This document shows positions 42,701 through 52,524 of a DNA stretch of 64,000 nucleotides, piece after piece. Each line of letters opens with the position of its first letter. The stretch's first letter is position 1. Position numbers and translations under genes: made by a program. Where the stretch lies: positions 1 through 64,000 of the forward strand of contig BBDJ01000020.1 of assembly GCA_001312325.1 (NCBI GenBank), given 5' to 3'. This stretch comes from Lysinibacillus pakistanensis (GTDB lineage: Bacteria; Bacillota; Bacilli; Bacillales_A; Planococcaceae). The notes under the pieces were generated by a model that saw only the letters and a program-made list of their open reading frames with translations, was not told the origin of the DNA and ran no database searches.

Positions 42701-43495
42701 ATGTCCCTTTCGTTTGAGGAACGCAAAAAAAGTAATTTTAGATATATTAGATTTAGAAGGCAAAGTGAAGGTAAGTGATGCCGAACAACTATTAAACGTA
42801 TCAGGTGAGACTATACGTAGAGATATGGACCGATTGGAGAAGGAAGGGCTCCTGCACAAAGTTTATGGAGGTGCCGTGAAAGCTAAAGAAAAGTATGAAC
42901 GGACATTTGAACAGAAAACTTCACTCAACAACTTAGAGAAAAGAATGATATGTAAGGCTGCAGCAAGTATTGTGGAGGATGGAGACGTTATTTTTATTGG
43001 TCATGGTACAACAGCCTATGAAATCGTTCGTTATTTAAGTGATAAACCAAATGTAATAGTGGTAACAAACTCTCTCCCGGTTCTCTCATTAGCAGCAGAA
43101 TGCTTTCAAGGTAAAGTGCTTTTTGCAGGAGGTGAGTATGAGCATCGACAAAAATTTATGGGTGGTCCTTTAGCTGATTTGTTTTTTAATCAATTAAAGG
43201 CAAATAAAGCCTTCGTAGCTGCAGGCGGAATTTCATTAAATGAGGGCATTACAGATTATGATATTACTGGAGCTGCTATTTCAAAGAAATTAATAGAACG
43301 AGCTGAAAATACGATAATTTTAGCGGATCACACGAAATTTGGAGTCTCCACATTCGCACATATTTGTCACTTGGAAGATGTTGCTATGGTGATTACAGAT
43401 CAAAAAAAGCTCTACGCAATGGCAAGAACGCTTGGCCCAAAAAAAAGGTTGAACTATTAATAGCAGGTGAAATTTTGGAGGATGTCAACGTATAG
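42701..43495 (+). CDS. DeoR-family regulator of the microcompartment operon (frameshifted)
   Basis: About 264 residues. N-terminal winged helix (MSLSFEERKKVILDILDLEG; SGETIRRDMDRLEKEGLLHK; VYGGAVK) and the sugar-isomerase-like DeoR sensor domain (DGDVIFIGHGTTAYEIVRYL, VVTNSLPVLS, AAGGISLNEGITDYDITGAA, ILADHTKFG). The start is ATG 42701; one extra A at 42724-42730 hides the first residues. A second extra A near 43404 shifts the end, which should read KKVELLIAGEILEDVNV with stop at 43493-43495. It precedes the first enzyme gene by 13 bases. DeoR ligands are phosphorylated metabolites, fitting a kinase-phosphate pathway. Confidence 0.87.
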
Positions 43496-43508
43496 GAAGG
43501 TGGAAAAC

Positions 43509-44774
43509 ATGGATTATTTTGCGAATAAACAAGCAACCTTACAAAAATCAATTGACTGGTGGAACCCAGGGAAAACAAAACAATGGCAAGTAGATGGCGT
43601 TGATGTTGTCATCGGAAAAAGAGAAGGCTATTACTTTTATGATGTAGATGCAAAAAAATTAATGAATGCCCATTTAAATGGCGGAACCTATAATTTAGGC
43701 CATCGTAATCCAGAAGTTATCGCAGCATTAATTGAAGGAACAAATTATTTTGATATTGGTAACCATCATTTTCCTTCAACAGCTCGTGCCCAATTAGCTG
43801 AAAAATTAGCAGCCTGTACACCAGATGGTTTAAAATATACGATTTTCTCAAGTGGTGGAAGTGAAGCGATTGATGTTGCCTTAAAATGCGCTCGCTATGC
43901 CACAAAACGTAAAAAAACCATTTCGATTAAAAATGGCTATCATGGACATAGTGGTTTAGCCGTGTCATTAGGGAATGAACGTTATTCTAAGCCATTTTTA
44001 AGTGAAGGCGATCCAAGTGAATTTGTACATGTGCCGTTTAATGATTTACCAGCGATGGAACGAGAGCTGTCCAAAGGGGATGTGGCGAGTGTTATTATCG
44101 AAACAATTCCGGCAACATATGGCTTCCCTTTACCGAATGCCAATTATTTATCAGGGGTGAAGGCATTGTGTGAGCGCTACGGAGCACTATACATTGCAGA
44201 CGAAGTGCAAACTGGGTTAATGAGAACTGGGAAGCTATGGGGTATTGATCATTATGGTGTGAAGCCGGATATACTAGTGACTGCCAAAGGTTTAAGTGGA
44301 GGTATTTACCCAATTGCGGCTACCGTTGTGAATGAACGAGCTGGCGGTTGGATGGAAGAGGATGGACTAGCTCATATTTCTACTTTCGGTGGTGCTGAGC
44401 TTGGATGTGTTGTTGCCATGAAGGTATTAGAAATTTCCCAACGACCAGAAGTAGTTAAAAATGTGGAATATGTCGCACGTTATTTACGTTCAGGCTTAGA
44501 GCGTATCCAACAGCAATATCCGGATTTCTTTGTTGGCATTCGTCAATTAGGAGTGGTCATGGGGCTAGAGTTTAATCATCCTGAAGGGGCAAAGCATGTA
44601 ATGAGCTCCCTGTACAAGCATGGAGTGTGGGCAATTTATTCAATGCTCGATACACGAGTTCTTCAATTTAAACCGGGCTTATTATGCGATAAAGCATACT
44701 GTGATGAGTTACTTGAAAAATGTGAAGCAGGTATTAAAGAGGCTGCACAGCTTGTAAAATTTGCACGTTATTGA
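43509..44774 (+). CDS. class-III PLP enzyme, probable amino-alcohol-phosphate phospho-lyase
   Basis: Intact 421 residues of aminotransferase class III fold. Visible: NLGHRNPEVIAALIEG, SSGGSEAIDVALKCARYATK (phosphate-binding Gly/Ser), NGYHGHSGLAVSLGN, IADEVQTGLMRTGKLWG (Asp to PLP nitrogen) and TAKGLSGGIYPIAATVV (Schiff-base Lys, about residue 260). Members of this class next to an APH-type kinase are phospho-lyases that cleave ethanolamine- or aminopropanol-phosphate into aldehyde, ammonia and phosphate. A true transaminase cannot be ruled out from sequence. ATG 43509 follows AAGGTGG. First enzyme of the microcompartment operon. Confidence 0.85.
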   Translation: MDYFANKQATLQKSIDWWNPGKTKQWQVDGVDVVIGKREGYYFYDVDAKKLMNAHLNGGTYNLGHRNPEVIAALIEGTNYFDIGNHHFPSTARAQLAEKLAACTPDGLKYTIFSSGGSEAIDVALKCARYATKRKKTISIKNGYHGHSGLAVSLGNERYSKPFLSEGDPSEFVHVPFNDLPAMERELSKGDVASVIIETIPATYGFPLPNANYLSGVKALCERYGALYIADEVQTGLMRTGKLWGIDHYGVKPDILVTAKGLSGGIYPIAATVVNERAGGWMEEDGLAHISTFGGAELGCVVAMKVLEISQRPEVVKNVEYVARYLRSGLERIQQQYPDFFVGIRQLGVVMGLEFNHPEGAKHVMSSLYKHGVWAIYSMLDTRVLQFKPGLLCDKAYCDELLEKCEAGIKEAAQLVKFARY

Positions 44775-44817
44775 AGGTGTAGAAAGATTGGCGATTTGTA
44801 AACAAGGGGGTTTTCAA

Positions 44818-45822
44818 ATGGGACAAATGGATTTCTTAGATTTAGAAGCTGTACTATCTAATTTTCATCAAGCAGCGCATGATGCCTTGAAGGAATTCAG
44901 CTGTTTAGCAGGCGCATCTTGTAAAATGATTGACTATTCCGAAAACTCTACGTATTTAGTAGAGGATGGACAAGGTAAAAAGTATATTTTGAGAATTAGT
45001 CGACCAAATTACCATAAAAAAGAAGAGATAGAAGCGGAGATTGCTTGGCTAAACTCATTACACGAGCAATCTCCCATCGATGTATCATTACCAATTCGAG
45101 CAGATGACGGTGACTACGTACATGCTCATAAATTAAATGACATCATCTATTATAGCACGTTATTTACATTTTTGGAGGGAAATGCACCGGATGAAAATAA
45201 CGAAGAAGATCTAATTCAACAATTTGAAACATTAGGAACAATTACTGCGATGTTCCATAAACATACAATTGAGCAGCATGATTATTATAAAGACTTTAAA
45301 CGAATGACGTGGGATTATGACACGATTGTAGGAAACTCACCGAAATGGGCTAGGTGGCAGGATGGCCTTGGTATGACACCGTCACGTTTAGCTTTATATG
45401 AAGAAGCATCTCTTATTATTAAAAAGAAGTTAGAAGCCTTTGGTAAAAGTAAGACAAGATTTGGACTAATACACTCAGATCTACGTCTAGCCAATTTATT
45501 AACTTGTGGAGATGAAATAAAGGTTATCGATTTTGATGATTGTGGCTTTGGTTGGTTTTTATATGATTTAGCCACGTCAGTAAGCTTTATAGAGCATATG
45601 CCCTACCTAGATGATTTAATTGCTTCTTGGTTAAAAGGCTATAGCAAAATAAGGATCTTAACGGATGAAGAAATTGAAATGATTCCAACTTTTATTTTAA
45701 TGAGAAGACTACAGCTTATTTCTTGGATAGGTAGCCGCGATAATGAAACAACAAGATTACTAGGTGAAAACTATACAGTACAGAGTGATGTTTTAGTGAA
45801 TGCATATTTGGAAAAAAAGTAG
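44818..45822 (+). CDS. APH-type kinase, probable 1-amino-2-propanol kinase
   Basis: Intact 334 residues of the aminoglycoside phosphotransferase/choline kinase fold. A nucleotide-binding N-lobe (NSTYLVEDGQGKKYILRISR) precedes the catalytic loop HSDLRLANLL (about 219-228, catalytic Asp and Asn) and metal-binding IDFDDCGFGWF. Family and neighbours suggest ATP-dependent O-phosphorylation of a small amino alcohol, giving the phospho-lyase its substrate. ATG 44818 is 7 bases past AAGGGGG. No targeting helix seen; it may work at the shell surface or enter by binding another core enzyme. Confidence 0.82.
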   Translation: MGQMDFLDLEAVLSNFHQAAHDALKEFSCLAGASCKMIDYSENSTYLVEDGQGKKYILRISRPNYHKKEEIEAEIAWLNSLHEQSPIDVSLPIRADDGDYVHAHKLNDIIYYSTLFTFLEGNAPDENNEEDLIQQFETLGTITAMFHKHTIEQHDYYKDFKRMTWDYDTIVGNSPKWARWQDGLGMTPSRLALYEEASLIIKKKLEAFGKSKTRFGLIHSDLRLANLLTCGDEIKVIDFDDCGFGWFLYDLATSVSFIEHMPYLDDLIASWLKGYSKIRILTDEEIEMIPTFILMRRLQLISWIGSRDNETTRLLGENYTVQSDVLVNAYLEKK

Positions 45823-45863
45823 AGTGCTGTAACATCTAAATATGAGTAAAGGTGGCGAATGAT

Positions 45864-47269
45864 ATGTCTTCTAAAAAGGGTGAAATAATTGTATTAAAGA
45901 AAGCCTTACACCGATTCATTTATGGACAATTGGTGTTGGGATTGTTATTTCAGGAAATTATTTTGGTTGGAATTTTGGATTAAGTCAATCTGGCTACTTA
46001 GGGATGCTAATCGCTACACTCTTCATGGCTATTATGTATTTAACGATGACCTTAGGAATTTCAGAATTATCGACGATGTTACCGTATGCAGGTGGGCCTT
46101 ACTCTTTTGCTAGACGTGCAATGGGAAGATATATTGGCTTTATTACAGGGATTGGAGTTGTTCTTCAATATGTGATTGCTGCACCGATTATTGCCATTGG
46201 TATAGGTGGCTATATAAGCTTTTTATTCCCATCCGTTCCGACAGTAGTAGCAGCAGCTTTCATGTATGCCCTCTTTATGGGTGTCCATATTATCGGTATA
46301 AAGGAATATGCAACAATTGAAATGGTGCTTGTCTTTATAGCACTTGGATTATTAGTATTAATGTATTTTGTTGGATTACCACAAATTAATGTGGCTCATT
46401 TATTTCCTGAAAATGGTGATTTAATACCTGGTGGATTTAAAGGGGTTTGGTCTGCCTTGCCATATGCTATGTGGTTATTTTTAGCCATTGAAATGCTACC
46501 AATGCTATCTGAGGAGACGAGAGATGTACAAAAGGACATGCCAAAGGCTTAATCTCCGGAATGATTACGTTATTAGTATTGTCCGTTTTAACGACAACTG
46601 TGGCAATAGGTCTTGCTGGTATTGATGTTATGACTGTTGCGGAAGATCCGCTTCCAGCAGCAATTGCAGCAGCGTTTGGTAACACGTACTGGCTAGCTCA
46701 AATTTTAGCTTCTGTAGGATTAGTAGGATTAATTGCTAGTTTCTCAGGTGTTATCTTAGCTTATTCACGTCAAGTTTACGCATTATCTCGAGCAGGTTAT
46801 TTACCAAGCATTTTAGCAAAGATGCATAAAAAGCGTCAGACACCTTATATGGCAATTATTTTACCAGGCTTTATCGGCTTAGCGCTTGTTATCTTATTCA
46901 ATCCTGATGACCTCATTTTAATTTCTACATTCGGGGCATTAGTGTCTTATATTACGATGAATTTATCAGTGTTGATTTTACGGAAAAAAAGAGCCAAATC
47001 TTGTTAGAACATTTAAAACACCATTATATCCATTTACACCAATTGTTTCTCTTGTGCTAGCAGTTATTGCTATCTTTGCAAGTTTCTTTGCCAATTTTAC
47101 ATTTTTCATCGTGTCGTTAGCTGTTTTTGCTGTTGCAAGTATTTATTATTGGATTTGGGCTCGTCATCAAATTAATGAGGATGCTCCAGAAGAACGCTTT
47201 GCTAAAGAAACGACTACTTCGCATGAAAGTCAGATTACTACAGCACCCATTGAAGCGATTAGAGAATAG
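45864..47269 (+). CDS. APC-family amino-alcohol/amino acid permease (frameshifted)
   Basis: About 470 residues, 12 helices. After repair the N-terminus reads HPIHLWTIGVGIVISGNYFG, the pattern of ethanolamine permeases, followed by ISELSTMLPYAGGPYSFARR. A positive amino alcohol such as ethanolamine or 1-amino-2-propanol is thus the likely cargo. Slips: one missing C near 45913, one missing G near 46551, one extra A near 46984-46990. ATG 45864 behind GGTGG. Sits between the kinase and HAD genes. Confidence 0.86.
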
Positions 47270-47289
47270 AGCAAAAGGATGTGTCCTCC

Positions 47290-48057
47290 AATGAATCAAG
47301 TAGAATGGATTATTTTTGATAAGGATGGAACCATTATTGAAATGGATTCCTTATGGATAGCATGGGCCACAAATTTTTACCTCAATTTAACTGAAAATTC
47401 GGATTTCGAAGTCGGTTTTACATTACAGGAGTTTTTAAAAAAAATATAGGTGTAAAAGACAATGGTCGCTCCATTGATCCAACAAGTCCATTAGCCATTG
47501 GAAGTATACAAGAAGCAGAAACGATTGTTGCCTATTTACTTTATCAAGAAGGAATAGCATGGAGTAAGGGTGTGACAAAAGCGAGATCTGCAGCAAGTTT
47601 AGCTACTACTCAGCAAGAGCATGTAACTGTAAAAGAACTACCAGGTATTCGACGGCTATTAATGGCTTTAAATAATAATGGGATAAAATTAGGCGTTATC
47701 ACGGCTGATTTAACTGCTCGAGCGGAGAACCATCTTAAACAGCTAGGTATTCTAGAGCAATTTGAATTTGTTTTAGGAAGTGATCAAGCAGTTTATAGTA
47801 AGCCATTTCCAGATTTAGCTTATGTAGCAAGGGAACGCTATCATGTGCCACTTGAACGGACAGTGATGATTGGTGATTCAAATGCTGACATGCTTTTTGC
47901 TAAAAATGCTGGTATGCAATTTTCCATTGGCATTATCCCAAAAGAAGTTTATCCAAAAGACTATTTACCAGATGCTACAAAAATCATTGAATCCTATGAT
48001 GAATCATTAGTAGCTATGTTTGTAAAAAAAGGAGTGATTATATGGACCATCAATTGA
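47290..48057 (+). CDS. HAD-family phosphatase (frameshifted)
   Basis: About 250 residues: motif I IIFDKDGTIIEMDSLW (nucleophile Asp), motif II VITADLT, motif III Lys in SKPFPDLAYVA and motif IV MIGDSNADMLFAKNAG, with a helical cap. A phosphoglycolate-phosphatase-like enzyme; it might drain a stalled phospho-intermediate of the pathway. An 8-base A run near 47437-47444 splits it. Removing one A near 48026 would end the protein at VKKE just before the next ribosome site; as read it ends at 48057 and overlaps the next gene. Confidence 0.8.
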
Positions 48058-48347
48058 TTGCAAAAATTACTGAGTTAGTAATGGAGAAAATTTCACAAAC
48101 GTCTCAATCGGATGGTGGCTATCAAGGTCTAACACAAGGCGAGCTACAGGAATGGCAGTCATTTCATCCGATGAATCCAAGCATGAGCATGTCTCAACAG
48201 CCTGTCGTTGCTGCCAGTGTTTACGAGGCTTTAACTGCGCAGGAGTTGCAAAATTGGGATAGCTTACATCAGCAGCAAGCATTTGTTGTCTCTAAATCAG
48301 CACCATCCCAGACAGACGACTTAATCGCCATTAAAAAGTTTTCATGA
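48042..48347 (+). CDS. small microcompartment-associated protein with targeting-like helix
   Basis: Intact 101 residues of no family I recognise. The N-terminus MDHQLIAKITELVMEKI forms an amphipathic helix like known encapsulation peptides. The rest is Gln/Ser/Met-rich and likely disordered, with a short duplicated motif: LTQGELQEWQSFH (about residues 30-42) and LTAQELQNWDSLH (about 66-78). Such a helix plus repeated interaction motifs without an enzyme domain suggests an adaptor between core enzymes and shell. It starts behind AAGGAGTGA and precedes the aldehyde dehydrogenase by 15 bases. Confidence 0.7.
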   Translation: MDHQLIAKITELVMEKISQTSQSDGGYQGLTQGELQEWQSFHPMNPSMSMSQQPVVAASVYEALTAQELQNWDSLHQQQAFVVSKSAPSQTDDLIAIKKFS

Positions 48348-48362
48348 TGGGAGGATGGTCGA

Positions 48363-49852
48363 ATGATAAAGGATCAAGATTTACTATCGATTCAAGAAGC
48401 AAGAGATGCTGTTATAACAGCATCTAGTGCCCAAAAAAAAGTTTTCTAGCTTTTCGCAAGACAGGTGGATCGAATTATAGAAGCAATCGCTCTGGCAGCC
48501 TTTGAGCAAGCAGAGAATTTGGCCATATTAGCTGTTACAGAAACGCAGATGGGTGTCATTGAGCATAAGAAAATAAAAAAATGAGCTCGCATCAAAAGGA
48601 GTTTATGAATCGATACGCAATGAAAAAAAACAATCGGTATTATACAGGAGGATTCAGTAGCAAAGCAGATAGAAATTGCTTACCCATATGGGGTTATTGC
48701 AGCGGTATCGCCTGTTACAAATCCAACTGCTACGGCGATTTATAAAACACTAATTGCCCTGAAGGCTCAAAATGCAATTGTCTTTAGTCCCCATCCAACA
48801 GCTGTCAACTGTACGATTGAGGCATTAAAAATATGTCAACAGGCAGCTGTTCGTGCAGGTGCTCCGGAGGGCTTGATTCAATGGATTGCCCATCCTACAT
48901 TAAAGGGAACAGAGGCATTAATGCAACATAAAGATGTACAGTTAATTTTGGCGACTGGAGGATCAGGGCTAGTGAAGGCTGCCTATAGCTCAGGCAAACC
49001 TGCATATGGTGTTGGACCTGGAAATGTCCCTGCGTATATAGATCGTACGGCAAATATAGCTCGGGCTGTTCAGCAAATTATGGATAGTAAGTCATTTGAT
49101 AATTCTACTATCTGCGCAACGGAGCAGGCGATTGTGGTCCATCAGGATGTAAAGGATCAAGTAATGATAGCCTTAGCCAACAATGGAGCTGTGCTACTAA
49201 AAGGAGCAGATAAGGAAAAATTAGCAAAGGTTATTTCTCCTATCCCGCGTACACTGAATAGCAAAATTGTTGGTAAACCAGCTACAGTCATCGCCAAAAT
49301 GGCAAATATTAATGTCCCTTCATCTACAAGAGTATTAGTGGCTGAGGAGCATCTAATTGGCAAGGAGTATCCATTCCATGGAAAGCTATCACCGATATTA
49401 GGAATTTATACTGCCAATTCTCATGAGGATGCAGTATCCATTTGTCAACAATTATTAGATGTTGGTGGTAGGGGGCATAGCTTAGCTATCCATGCTCAAG
49501 ACGAGCGCTTTGTTAAAGAATTTGCTGCACAAATGCCAGTGTCTAGAATTTTAGTCAATACATTGGCGTCTGTTGGAGCTGCTGGTGGCACTACAAGCTT
49601 AATGCCTTCCTTTACCTTAGGCTGTGGTGCATACGGTGGAAATATTACAAGTGATAATATTTCAGCCCGTCACTTAATTAATAAAAAAACGAGTTGCTTA
49701 TGGCATCAAGGAACTTTCGATTCCGAAGCCACAACACCCGAAAAATATACAAGATACATCTCCTTCATTTCAAGTAAATGAAGAAGCACAATTAAATGCA
49801 ACCATGATTCAAAAAAATAGTTGAAGAAATCGTCACGAAATTAAGTGTCTAG
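48363..49852 (+). CDS. CoA-acylating propionaldehyde dehydrogenase, PduP/EutE-like (frameshifted)
   Basis: About 496 residues. Signatures: AYPYGVIAAVSPVTNPTATA, GPGNVPAYIDRTANI, and FDNSTICATEQAIVV with the catalytic Cys near residue 250; GHSLAIHAQDERFVKEF and ASVGAAGGTTSLMPSFTLGC near the end. Makes acyl-CoA and NADH from the aldehyde. The C-terminal 15 residues, MIQKIVEEIVTKLSV, form an amphipathic helix typical of encapsulation peptides, unlike Salmonella PduP where it is N-terminal. Slips near 48434, 48460, 48577, 48626, 49684 and 49811. RBS GGAGG before ATG 48363. Confidence 0.9.
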
Positions 49853-49866
49853 AGGAGGAATTTTAA

Positions 49867-50148
49867 ATGAGTGTGGAAATTAATGGAGCATTAGGAATGA
49901 TTGAAACTAGAGGGTTAATTGGATCTATTGAAGCAGCAGATGCCATGGTGAAAGCTGCTAATGTTAATATTGTTGGTAAAGTGCATGTGGGTGGAGGCAT
50001 TGTAACAGTTTTAGTAACGGGAGATGTAGGAGCTGTTAAAGCTGCTACAGATGCAGGCTCTGAGGCTGCCCGTCGTGTGGGCGAATTATTATCTGTACAT
50101 GTGATTCCACGTCCTCATTCAGAGCTATTAGCCATTTTACCGAAATAA
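49867..50148 (+). CDS. BMC-H shell protein (PduA-like), copy 1
   Basis: Intact 93 residues, canonical single BMC domain: [72 protein letters not shown]. It forms hexamers tiling the shell facets. The central pore loop HVGGGIV matches PduA-type small polar metabolite pores. Nearly identical to copy 2 at 52525. RBS GAGGAGG. Confidence 0.95.
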   Translation: MSVEINGALGMIETRGLIGSIEAADAMVKAANVNIVGKVHVGGGIVTVLVTGDVGAVKAATDAGSEAARRVGELLSVHVIPRPHSELLAILPK

Positions 50149-50165
50149 GAATTGGAGGTGTTTGA

Positions 50166-50780
50166 ATGACAAACCATCAAACGCTTGTGTCTAATTCTGT
50201 AGCTGGAGCAATCCCCATTGCAGTATCAGCTCGTCATTGCCATGTCAGTGAAGAGGATTTCTTTCATTTATTTGGCGCAAATGCTCAACTAAAGGTGTGG
50301 AAGGAGCTTTCACAGCCAGGCCAATTTGCTGCAGAGCAAGTTATTACTATTAAAGGTCCTAGAGGCCAAATTGACAAGGTTCGGGTATTAGGACCGTTCC
50401 GTCAGGATACACAGATCGAAATCAGCCAAACAGATGCAATTAAACTAGGTGTTTCCCCACCTATTCGAATGTCAGGTGATTTAGAAAATTCTTCACCAAT
50501 TACATTGATAGGGACACATGGTATATTGCATAAAGAGAACGGGCTAATTATTGCACAGGCCCACATTCATATGTCCGAAACAGAGGCAGCTTCATTTAAT
50601 GTAGCGGATCAAGACATTGTGAAGGTAGAAATTACGAATGAGGTTCGCCAAATCCAAATTATGAATGTAGTTGTACGTGTGTCACCAAATTACAGGCTAG
50701 AGATGCATATTGATACAGATGAGGCCAATGCAGCATCTATCACTACTAATCAAACCGGAAAGCTCATGAAAATGGGGTGA
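50166..50780 (+). CDS. pduL: PduL phosphate propanoyltransferase, copy 1
   Basis: Intact 204 residues. Two PduL barrels with metal ligands: SARHCHVSEEDF, GLIIAQAHIHMSETEAAS and RLEMHIDTDEANAA; also ELSQPGQFAAEQ and GPFRQDTQIEISQTDA. Transfers the acyl group from CoA to phosphate, giving propionyl-phosphate and freeing CoA inside the shell. No amphipathic targeting helix at the N-terminus, unlike copy 2 at 52819. RBS GGAGGTG 5 bases before ATG 50166. Confidence 0.93.
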   Translation: MTNHQTLVSNSVAGAIPIAVSARHCHVSEEDFFHLFGANAQLKVWKELSQPGQFAAEQVITIKGPRGQIDKVRVLGPFRQDTQIEISQTDAIKLGVSPPIRMSGDLENSSPITLIGTHGILHKENGLIIAQAHIHMSETEAASFNVADQDIVKVEITNEVRQIQIMNVVVRVSPNYRLEMHIDTDEANAASITTNQTGKLMKMG

Positions 50781-50785
50781 TACAA

Positions 50786-51394
50786 ATGGATATGCAAGCG
50801 TTACAACGACTTATTCAAGAAGTAGTCTCTACCATTGTGAACACAAATAAAAGAGTATTGATTGTTCATCCCCAGACAACAATCTCAAATAGGCAGGTTG
50901 AAACATTAAAAAGCTATTTTCAAGTAGAGGAGTGGCAAGCGGATACCCCATCCCAAATGTTTCATGACGCAACAGTTTTTCTCGAAGTTGATCAGTCTTT
51001 CATTGTCAGCAGTGCACAAGGATTGCCCCATTCCCCTGCATCCTTGTTCCTGACTGAATTACTTCTGAAAGATGAGCCAGCTATTTTAGTCCCCAATGAA
51101 AAAAATGTCTGTCGTTTTTACTACGAAAGAACCAAATGCTTACATGAAAATGCTTCTACAGCATATGAAAAGCTTACAGGAATTCGGCTGTGAGTTTCAA
51201 TTATTCTCACAGCTAATTCCTTCTATCAAGGATAAGGAAAATCTCAATCATTACGATATCCAAGCAGATTTTATTACAGAGGAAATGATTAGGTCGTACA
51301 AAGGGCAGCAGCTGAAACTTCCATTTCATACAAAGATCACACCACTTGCCTTGATCTGATTCATGAGAAAGGCATTCGTATTCTAAGAAACTAG
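50786..51394 (+). CDS. microcompartment protein of unknown function with targeting-like helix (frameshifted)
   Basis: About 202 residues. The N-terminal MDMQALQRLIQEVVSTI is an amphipathic, encapsulation-peptide-like helix. The middle resembles the alpha/beta fold of BMC-linked flavoproteins (KRVLIVHPQTTISNRQVETL, LFLTELLLKDEPAILVPN), but key residues are not clear. The end, ITEEMIRSYKGQQLKLPFHT then KITPLALDLIHEKGIRI, matches the extra tail of PduL copy 2. Slips: extra A near 51098-51103 and a missing C near 51352. The start overlaps the PduL end. Confidence 0.6.
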
Positions 51395-51409
51395 CAGGAG
51401 TGTTGTTAC

Positions 51410-51736
51410 ATGACAAAATCGATTGGTATTGTGGAAACGAGAGGTCTTGCCATTTCTATTCAAATCGCAGACGCCATGTTAAAAGGAGCAGCTATTAGAT
51501 TGCTTCGACAAGAAACAATTGATTTAGCACTTGTAACAATTGCTATTGAAGGTGATACGGAGGCAATTCGGGAAGCAATTGAAATTGGTACGAAAATGGC
51601 CAAAGCTGCTAACCAATGGATTGCCTCTACTACTATTTTACGCCCTGAAGATGCTGTTAACGGTTTAGTGATGGAAATTGCTAAAAAAACCAACGTAATC
51701 ACACAATCATTTGAAAAGGTGGGAGATGGAATTTGA
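51410..51736 (+). CDS. divergent BMC-H shell protein with unusual pore loop
   Basis: Intact 108 residues, one BMC domain (SIGIVETRGLAISIQIADAM; VTIAIEGDTEAIREAIEIGT; STTILRPEDAVNGLVMEIA) plus a short tail. At the pore position, where the other paralogs have VGGGIV or DGGIV, it has TIDLALV, with no glycine. The hexamer pore should therefore be narrower, blocked, or gated. Possibly a facet protein with a structural or cofactor-binding role. Ends overlapping the SDR start codon. Confidence 0.87.
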   Translation: MTKSIGIVETRGLAISIQIADAMLKGAAIRLLRQETIDLALVTIAIEGDTEAIREAIEIGTKMAKAANQWIASTTILRPEDAVNGLVMEIAKKTNVITQSFEKVGDGI

Positions 51737-52503
51737 AAGTAGATTTATCTGGTAAGGTTGTTATTGTTACTGGCGGAAGTAAAGGAATTGGTAAAGGCAT
51801 TGCGACCGTATTTGCTAAGCAGGGTGCTCATGTCGTTATCGCTGCAAGAGGCTTAGAGCATGCAACAAAATTAGCAACTGAGCTACAAATGCAGGGCTAC
51901 TCTGCTTCTGGGGCAGCCGTTGATGTAGAAAGCTATGAATCTGTGAAAAACATGGCACAAGAGGTTGCTAGTAAATATGGGGCCATTGATATTTTATGCT
52001 CAAATGCTGGTATTTTTCCATCTGTCAAGCTAGAGGATATGAGCACAGACCAATGGGACCATGTGTTGAATGTTAACGCGAGAGGAACAATGTTTGCTGT
52101 GAAAGCATGTGTTCCTTATTTAAAGAATGCGGATTATGGAAGAGTCATTATTACTTCCTCCATTACAGGACCAGTGACAGGATATGCAGGGTGGACACAC
52201 TATGCAGCAAGTAAAGCAGCACAGCTTGGTTTTATGCGGACTGCAGCACTTGAATTAGCACACTATAATATTACCGTTAATGCAGTTCTTCCAGGCAATA
52301 TTGCAACAGAAGGCTTAGATGGTCTTGGAGAGGAATATTTGCAGAAGATGGCAAAGGCAATTCCATTCGGTGGATTGGGCAGTGTTGAGGATATTGCCTA
52401 TGCAGCACTATTCCTCAGCAGCAAGGAAGCAGGTTTTATTACAGGACAATCCATTATTATTGATGGTGGACAAACATTACCAGAAGATGCTGAAGCATTT
52501 TAA
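51733..52503 (+). CDS. SDR oxidoreductase, probable aminoacetone reductase / aminopropanol dehydrogenase
   Basis: Intact 256-residue classical SDR: VTGGSKGIGKGIATVFAKQG (NAD site), CSNAGIFPSVKLEDM, catalytic Ser in IITSSITGPVTG, Tyr and Lys in HYAASKAAQLGFMRTAALE (about residue 156), and the terminal GQSIIIDGGQTLPED. By position and by analogy with the mycobacterial aminoacetone compartment, it interconverts aminoacetone and 1-amino-2-propanol, using NADH made by the aldehyde dehydrogenase. TTG start overlaps the previous stop; GGTGGGAG upstream. No targeting helix visible. Confidence 0.85.
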   Translation: MKVDLSGKVVIVTGGSKGIGKGIATVFAKQGAHVVIAARGLEHATKLATELQMQGYSASGAAVDVESYESVKNMAQEVASKYGAIDILCSNAGIFPSVKLEDMSTDQWDHVLNVNARGTMFAVKACVPYLKNADYGRVIITSSITGPVTGYAGWTHYAASKAAQLGFMRTAALELAHYNITVNAVLPGNIATEGLDGLGEEYLQKMAKAIPFGGLGSVEDIAYAALFLSSKEAGFITGQSIIIDGGQTLPEDAEAF

Positions 52504-52524
52504 AAACGTAGGGGGAATTGAAGG

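Noticed and set aside
51410..51736. Tandem-domain BMC-T shell protein
   Set aside because: At 108 residues there is only one BMC domain; no BMC-T gene was found in the window.
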